From the NCBI GenBank assembly GCA_029777145.1, contig JAKOSS010000137.1, positions 1 through 5,218 of the forward strand: 5,218 nt of DNA. The letters are read 5' to 3'. Position numbers and translations under genes: made by a program. Under the pieces are notes generated by a model that ran no database searches, was not told the DNA's origin, and saw nothing but the letters and a program-made list of their open reading frames with translations. The DNA comes from Acidobacteriota bacterium. Its GTDB lineage: Bacteria > Acidobacteriota > Blastocatellia > Pyrinomonadales > Pyrinomonadaceae. Every line of letters begins with the position of its first letter. The stretch's first letter is position 1. Shown here in pieces: positions 1 through 5,218 of this stretch.

Positions 1-1388
<1,388 letters not shown>

Positions 1389-1412
1389 CTATCTGCGCCT
1401 CATTTCCGAAAT

Positions 1413-1492
1413 AGCTGAAAGCTGATAACGGAAAGCTGATAGTCGGCGCTGCTAACTGCTCACTGCTTACAGCTCACTGTTCACTGCTCAAC
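1413..1492. repeat. Degenerate heptanucleotide tandem array
   Basis: On the plus strand the sequence divides into 7-base units. Positions 1413-1447 hold agctgaa, agctgat, aacggaa, agctgat, agtcggc. A 3-base spacer (gct, 1448-1450) follows, and positions 1451-1492 hold gctaact, gctcact, gcttaca, gctcact, gttcact, gctcaac. There are therefore two related heptad families side by side, with most units one to three substitutions from AGCTGAT or GCTCACT. An 11-base palindrome (ATTTC-C-GAAAT, 1402-1412) abuts the left end. The array resembles the short tandemly repeated heptamers known from cyanobacteria and some other bacteria. It occupies most of the 119-base gap between two genes of one probable operon, and its last 10-12 bases are the end of the upstream coding region, including the stop codon. 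Any role (mRNA processing, spacing, neutral slippage product) is unknown. Confidence 0.75.
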
Positions 1493-3109
1493 AACCATGT
1501 CGATCGCATGGCACGGGCACTGCTCGAAGCACGTCCCGCAGCCGGTGCAAAGGTTGTAGTTGAACTTGTAGCGCTTGCCTTTGCCGAGCTTGATGATCGC
1601 GTCCTCGGGGCACGCTCCGAAGCAGCCGTCGCATTCGAAACAGTTGCCGCACGACAAACAACGCTGCGCCTCGTATCCGGCCTCTTCGGCGGAATATCCG
1701 GCGACGATCTCGTCGAATCCGGCCGTCGCCGCGTCAGGTTCAAGATGCGTCTGCGGTTTCGCCGGTGCCGCCGTCCGGTACCAAACGTGCAGCCGGTCGA
1801 TCTGGACCAGCGGATTGTTCGGCGACTTTTCAAAACTGACGCCGCGCAGCCAGGCGTCGATGTTGCGCGCGGCCTTTTTGCCGTGGCCCGTCGCGATCGT
1901 TACCGTCCGTTCGCTCGGAACCATGTCGCCGCCCGCGAAAATGCCCTCGGCGCCGGTCATCATCTTCGAATCGACGACCACCGTGCCGTCCGTCTTGAAC
2001 TCGATCCCCGGAATTCCCTGCAGAAAATCGGTCTCGGTGTCCTGACCAAGCGCCATAATCAGCGAGTCTGCCTCGAGCGTTTCAAACTCGCCGGTCGGCA
2101 CCGGACGGCCGTCTACGACCTTCATCTTTTCGACTGTCATCGACGTCGAATCGACGTTCTTGATCGTTCGCAGCCAGTGGATCTTCACGCCCTCGCTGAG
2201 CGCTTCGTCGGCTTCGAAATCGTGTGCCGGCATGTGCTCGCGGTCGCGGCGGTAGATGATCAGCGCCTCATCGACTCCGAGCCGCTTCGCCGTCCGCGCG
2301 GCGTCCATCGCCGTGTTTCCGCCGCCGTAGATCGCGACGCGCCTGCCGAGGTGCGGCTGGATTCCCATCTCGACATCTTTCAAAAACGAAACCGCGTCGA
2401 GGATCTTCCCGGCGTCGCGCGCCGGAATGTCGGTCTTTTTGCCGATATGCGCGCCGATCGCGATGAACACGGCGTCGAATCCGCCGGCGTCCTTTTCCGC
2501 GATGACGTCAGTGACCTTGTAATTCAACTTGATCTCGACGCCGAGGTCTTCGATCCGGCCGATCTCGGCGCGCAGCACGGCGCGCGGCAGACGATACGCC
2601 GGAATTCCGAAGTTCATCATTCCGCCGGCGAGCGGTCCGGCCTCGTAAATGCTGACCGCATGCCCGAGCCGCGCGAGATGATACGCCGCCGAGAGTCCGC
2701 TCGGCCCGGCGCCGATGACGAGCACGCGTTTGCCTGTCGCGCGGACCGGTTTATCGAATTGCCAGCCTTTTTCGATCGCCAGATCGCCGAGAAATCTTTC
2801 AATTGCGTGGATACTGACCGAACTGTCGACCTCGGCGCGGTTGCACGCCGACTCGCACGGGTGATAACAAACGCGGCCGTGGACGGCGGGCATCGGATTT
2901 TCTTCCGTCAGCCGTTTCCAGGCCTCGAAGTTCTCGCCGGCCTGGGCATGTGCGAGCCAGGATTGGATGTTCTCGCCCGCCGGGCAAGCGTTGTTGCATG
3001 GCGGAAAAAAGTCGACGTAAACGGGTTTCTTGGTGCGTGTCGGTCCGGTGCCCGTTCCGTGGCCTTGAAGATCGGTTTCAGTGGTCAGATCCGTTTTCAA
3101 AAATGTCAT
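1481..3109 (-). CDS. GltD-like FAD/NAD(P)-dependent oxidoreductase with C-terminal 2[4Fe-4S] ferredoxin domain
   Basis: Probable cytoplasmic electron-transfer flavoprotein that moves electrons between NAD(P)H and iron-sulfur carriers. It is complete at 542 residues. The N-terminal region (about 30-115) is the Fer4_20-type helical iron-sulfur domain, with Cys38, Cys42 (CNNACPAGENIQ) and Cys81, Cys85, Cys89 (GRVCYHPCESACNR). The FAD site is VLVIGAGPSGLSAA (129-142), with Glu155 after the second strand. The NAD(P) site is VAIYGGGNTAMDAAR (258-272), followed by Arg287-Arg288 in IYRRDREHMPA, which suits NADP(H). A second FAD motif is GIFAGGDM (389-396). The C-terminal part carries CFECDGCFGACP (490-501) and CTGCGTCFEQCP (521-532), two [4Fe-4S] sites, plus extra Cys484 and Cys487. 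It is annotated in many genomes as glutamate synthase small subunit, but no large GOGAT subunit is next to it. The downstream neighbour is a pyruvate:ferredoxin oxidoreductase, so a ferredoxin/PFOR:NAD(P) oxidoreductase role is more likely, comparable to the KorC-type subunit of 2-oxoglutarate:NADP+ oxidoreductases. The start at 3109 has only a weak ribosome site (GAG nine bases upstream), so a different start is possible. Confidence 0.9.
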   Translation of the reverse strand: MTFLKTDLTTETDLQGHGTGTGPTRTKKPVYVDFFPPCNNACPAGENIQSWLAHAQAGENFEAWKRLTEENPMPAVHGRVCYHPCESACNRAEVDSSVSIHAIERFLGDLAIEKGWQFDKPVRATGKRVLVIGAGPSGLSAAYHLARLGHAVSIYEAGPLAGGMMNFGIPAYRLPRAVLRAEIGRIEDLGVEIKLNYKVTDVIAEKDAGGFDAVFIAIGAHIGKKTDIPARDAGKILDAVSFLKDVEMGIQPHLGRRVAIYGGGNTAMDAARTAKRLGVDEALIIYRRDREHMPAHDFEADEALSEGVKIHWLRTIKNVDSTSMTVEKMKVVDGRPVPTGEFETLEADSLIMALGQDTETDFLQGIPGIEFKTDGTVVVDSKMMTGAEGIFAGGDMVPSERTVTIATGHGKKAARNIDAWLRGVSFEKSPNNPLVQIDRLHVWYRTAAPAKPQTHLEPDAATAGFDEIVAGYSAEEAGYEAQRCLSCGNCFECDGCFGACPEDAIIKLGKGKRYKFNYNLCTGCGTCFEQCPCHAIDMVVEQ

Positions 3110-3137
3110 GGCAGTTATCTCAACCTTACGTCCTTAG

Positions 3138-3143
3138 ATTTTA
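3138..3143 (-). promoter_or_regulatory. Candidate -10 element for the GltD-like/nifJ unit
   Basis: The minus strand reads TAAAAT, five of six matches to TATAAT. Transcription would begin near 3131-3132 and leave a leader of about 22 bases before the ATG at 3109. There is no recognisable TTGACA-like -35 box at 16-18 bases; that position is instead occupied by the CRP/FNR-like operator, centred about 41.5-42.5 bases upstream of the inferred start. This is the geometry of a class II activator-dependent promoter. The call is made by eye from sequence only. Confidence 0.4.
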
Positions 3144-3165
3144 GTTGCCGATTCCCGCTCCTCTC

Positions 3166-3181
3166 TGTGACAACTATCACG
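3166..3181. promoter_or_regulatory. CRP/FNR-superfamily operator-like inverted repeat
   Basis: The plus strand reads TGTGA-CAACTA-TCACG. This matches nine of the ten defined half-site bases of the CRP consensus TGTGA-N6-TCACA; only the final base differs. The same dyad is read from the other strand as CGTGA-N6-TCACA. It lies in the divergent region, with its centre about 64 bases before the GltD-like start and about 132 bases before the hydrolase start. The spacing suits activation of the minus-strand pair; an effect on the plus-strand gene is also possible. The regulator is not encoded in this window, so whether the signal is cAMP, redox state or oxygen cannot be said. The outer bases favour the CRP type over the FNR type (TTGAT-N4-ATCAA). 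Confidence 0.45.
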
Positions 3182-3295
3182 CTTGTGAAATTTAGAACGT
3201 GCCCGTCGCAAAAATTTCGACGATCGTGATACGCCGCCTCGATATTTTGCGCGTTAGTTTGTGAATCTGCCCGCCGAAGCGCGAGGTTCTGATCT

Positions 3296-3301
3296 GAGGG
3301 A
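3296..3301 (+). promoter_or_regulatory. Ribosome binding site of the secreted hydrolase
   Basis: GAGGGA precedes the ATG at 3306, with its GAGG core six bases away. This is a good Shine-Dalgarno match and fixes the start just before a typical signal peptide. No clear -35/-10 pair was found for this gene in 3110-3295. Confidence 0.65.
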
Positions 3302-3305
3302 AAAC

Positions 3306-5218
3306 ATGATAACTGCAATTCGTACAAAGCTTTTCGCACTTCTAATCCTTTCCGCGCTGTCCGTACAGGCGCCGTTGGTTGCCGGTCAGACGAAGCGCGC
3401 CGCCGCGACGAATCCGAAACAATCCGCGCAAAAGTGCTCGGGAGCGTGGACGGGAACGATCAAGTACACGCGTTCGCAGTCGATGTCCGACAACAAGACC
3501 GTCGAACGCGTCTCGAACCGCGGCAAGGATACCCGCGACTGGCGGATGAAATACGACTATCGGGCGTCGGTCGCTGTCCTCGAATCACCCGAGAGGGACG
3601 GATCGAACATCGGGAAGGCATCGATCAACCATAACTTTTCGTCGATCGAGAAGAACCATGCGGAAGAGTTGAATTCGTGCGACCGCGGGAAGACGTTCAA
3701 ATCGATGTCCGGCGACTTCACCGACATCAGCGAAACAAAAGCCGGCGCGACCGGCGTCGAAGCGTCCGTTTCCGTCGGCGTCAATGACGACGGCACGTAC
3801 TCGGTGAGCGTCGGGCTGCCACCGATCGAAGGCCAGCTCACGGGTTCGCAGAGTTCAACCTACAGCGGACAGTGTACACCGAAGGAAGGCAAAAGCACGT
3901 CGTTTCCCGCGACACCGACGCGCGTCGACGGAAACTCGATCACTTCTGACGGACGCAACCGGATCGATCCGTCGGATCCGAACAAACTCTCCGGATCCTA
4001 CACGCGAACATTTTCCGGAATCACGGAAACGATCTCGTGGAGCCTTCAGAAATGCGGCGCGCCTCTGCGGATCACCGACCTTCGTTTCGAGGACATGAAG
4101 TTCCCGAACTGGAATGATTGGCAAGAGGTCGTCGAGCAAAAAGGCACGATCGACGGCAATTTGGTCAAGATCAAGGCGACGATCCTGAACGCGTCGGGCG
4201 AGACAAAGTATGCGGACGTAAAATTCAAAGAGACATACAAGGGCGACAAATGGGACGGCTCGCGCCCGGACGCACCGATGAGCGATGACTCGATCGGCGT
4301 GCGCATCGATCCCGGCGAGGAGCGCGAGGTCGAAATGCTTTGGGACACGTCAGGATATTCGTGGTTCGACGACGGCCGTCCGAAACTTCTGCAGCGCGTC
4401 AAGGCCGAGCTTTTAGAGAACGACAAGGTGACCGACAGCATGACCAAGAACATCAAGGTCGCCCCGAAGCCGCTGGTGCTCGTCCACGGACTGTGGAGCA
4501 GTTGGCGCGCTTGGGAATCGTGGCAGAACATCCTGACGACGACGCATTCCTATGACTGGAAGGCTTTTCCGGTCGGCGAAAAACCGGAACACGGAAAGAT
4601 GAACACGGGCGGCGGATTCCTTTCGAGCGATCCGACGAACTCGATCGGCGAAAACGCGCACGAACTCGAGAAATACGTCCGCTACGCGCAGGAAGACCGC
4701 AACGCGTGGCACGTCGATATCGTCGCGCACTCGATGGGCGGACTGATCTCGCGCTATTACATCAGCCAGATCATGACCAACGATTCCGAGGACGGCCGTC
4801 CGCGCGTCTCGCATCTCATCATGCTCGGGACGCCGAATCTCGGCAGCCCGTGCGCCGACGTCATGAACATCGCCTTTGAATCGTTGGGCAAGAACGTCGA
4901 GGCCGTCCGCCAGTTGCGGCAGGACTACGTCGAAGGGTTCAACCGGATCAATACGCAGCGGAAGGGAGTGAAATTCTCGGCGCTCGCGGGAAATCCGCTG
5001 CCGACGATGTGCAAGTCGATCGTTTGGAACGACGGCGTCGTGCCCGTTCCGTCGGCGAAATGGACGATCGCGGACAATGCGGAATCCAAGAACGTTCATA
5101 CGGACCTGACCGGAACGGCCGATTTCTCGTCGTTCGTCCGGCCGCGGCTTGCGATCGGCCCGAAAGGAAATCACGCGCCGGATGTTCCGACGTCGAATTT
5201 GGGATTTCGGAAGGCGGA
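3306..5218 (+). CDS. Secreted multidomain alpha/beta-hydrolase, lipase/esterase-like (3' end outside window)
   Basis: Predicted exported serine hydrolase acting on an ester or lipid-like substrate outside the cytoplasm; 637 codons are visible without a stop. Residues 1-27 form a Sec-type signal peptide: Arg6 and Lys8, a hydrophobic core 9-20, and possible cleavage after Val-Ala-Gly27. Residues about 40-250 are a polar, beta-rich region of unrecognised family with four cysteines (44, 125, 190, 250). Residues about 254-386 look like a CARDB/Ig-like beta-sandwich. The hydrolase domain begins at PLVLVHGLWSSW, where His394-Gly395 forms the oxyanion-hole region. The nucleophile is Ser476 in AHSMGGL, followed by MLGTPNLGSP, the acid Asp576 in WNDGVVPVPSA and the base His598 in NVHTDL. 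Two further cysteines (516, 569) lie in this domain, giving six in the exported part, enough for three disulfides. At least 39 residues follow the catalytic His, so a further C-terminal segment is likely. Family resemblance is to PGAP1/lipase-class hydrolases with a GxSxG-like elbow (here AHSMG, with Ala replacing the first Gly). The natural substrate cannot be told. Confidence 0.85.
   Translation, partial: MITAIRTKLFALLILSALSVQAPLVAGQTKRAAATNPKQSAQKCSGAWTGTIKYTRSQSMSDNKTVERVSNRGKDTRDWRMKYDYRASVAVLESPERDGSNIGKASINHNFSSIEKNHAEELNSCDRGKTFKSMSGDFTDISETKAGATGVEASVSVGVNDDGTYSVSVGLPPIEGQLTGSQSSTYSGQCTPKEGKSTSFPATPTRVDGNSITSDGRNRIDPSDPNKLSGSYTRTFSGITETISWSLQKCGAPLRITDLRFEDMKFPNWNDWQEVVEQKGTIDGNLVKIKATILNASGETKYADVKFKETYKGDKWDGSRPDAPMSDDSIGVRIDPGEEREVEMLWDTSGYSWFDDGRPKLLQRVKAELLENDKVTDSMTKNIKVAPKPLVLVHGLWSSWRAWESWQNILTTTHSYDWKAFPVGEKPEHGKMNTGGGFLSSDPTNSIGENAHELEKYVRYAQEDRNAWHVDIVAHSMGGLISRYYISQIMTNDSEDGRPRVSHLIMLGTPNLGSPCADVMNIAFESLGKNVEAVRQLRQDYVEGFNRINTQRKGVKFSALAGNPLPTMCKSIVWNDGVVPVPSAKWTIADNAESKNVHTDLTGTADFSSFVRPRLAIGPKGNHAPDVPTSNLGFRKA

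Noticed and set aside
1402..1412. The palindrome ATTTC-C-GAAAT and the seven-A run at 1377-1383 as a possible terminator or attenuator before nifJ.
   Set aside because: The stem is only five base pairs and AT-rich, the loop is a single base, and about 18 bases separate it from the T run on the transcribed strand. This does not form an intrinsic terminator.
1481..3109. Naming the flavoprotein gltD (glutamate synthase small subunit).
   Set aside because: The fold family is shared, but the neighbour is PFOR and not gltB, the N-terminal cysteine pattern differs, and a C-terminal ferredoxin domain is present that standard GltD lacks.
1508..3229. A 573-codon open frame on the plus strand, opposite the GltD-like gene.
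   Set aside because: It is an antisense shadow: the encoded protein is Arg/Val/Asp-rich with no recognisable motif, while the opposite strand has unmistakable FAD, NAD(P) and iron-sulfur motifs. High-GC codon bias keeps such frames free of stops.
3182..3295. A sigma-70 promoter for the plus-strand hydrolase.
   Set aside because: TTGTGA, TTTCGA and TTGCGC were tried as -35 boxes, but none has an acceptable -10 hexamer at 16-18 bases.
4413..5174. A 253-codon open frame on the minus strand, inside the hydrolase gene.
   Set aside because: It is an antisense shadow of the hydrolase domain: Arg/Asp/Val-rich with no motif, while the plus strand shows a complete Ser-Asp-His triad.

Overview
The window is protein-coding bacterial DNA of moderately high GC. 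It has two genes on the minus strand, an intergenic region of about 200 bases, and one divergent gene on the plus strand. There are no RNA genes, CRISPR arrays, transposases or phage genes. The phylum is uncertain. The gene content, codon use and a heptameric intergenic repeat would suit an Acidobacteriota (Blastocatellia-like) genome, but that is an impression and not a demonstration.

Minus strand, left part: the first 453 codons of a multidomain pyruvate:ferredoxin/flavodoxin oxidoreductase (NifJ type) run off the left edge. Upstream of it, 119 bases away in the same direction, is a complete 542-residue FAD/NAD(P)-binding oxidoreductase of the GltD-like family, with iron-sulfur motifs at both ends. 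Together they look like a two-gene transcription unit. The first protein would decarboxylate pyruvate to acetyl-CoA (or run in reverse), and the second would exchange the low-potential electrons with NAD(P)H. The gap between them is largely filled by a degenerate 7-base tandem array (1413-1492), whose end overlaps the stop codon of the upstream gene.

Divergent intergenic region (3110-3305): it holds a near-consensus CRP/FNR-superfamily operator (TGTGA-N6-TCACg, 3166-3181). A TAAAAT -10-like hexamer lies on the minus strand at the spacing expected of a class II activator-dependent promoter for the oxidoreductase pair.

Plus strand, right part: a secreted alpha/beta-hydrolase (lipase/esterase-like) starts at 3306 and runs off the right edge. 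It has a signal peptide, about 390 residues of cysteine-containing and beta-rich extension, and then a hydrolase domain whose Ser-Asp-His triad is fully visible. No functional link to the oxidoreductase genes is evident beyond the shared intergenic region.
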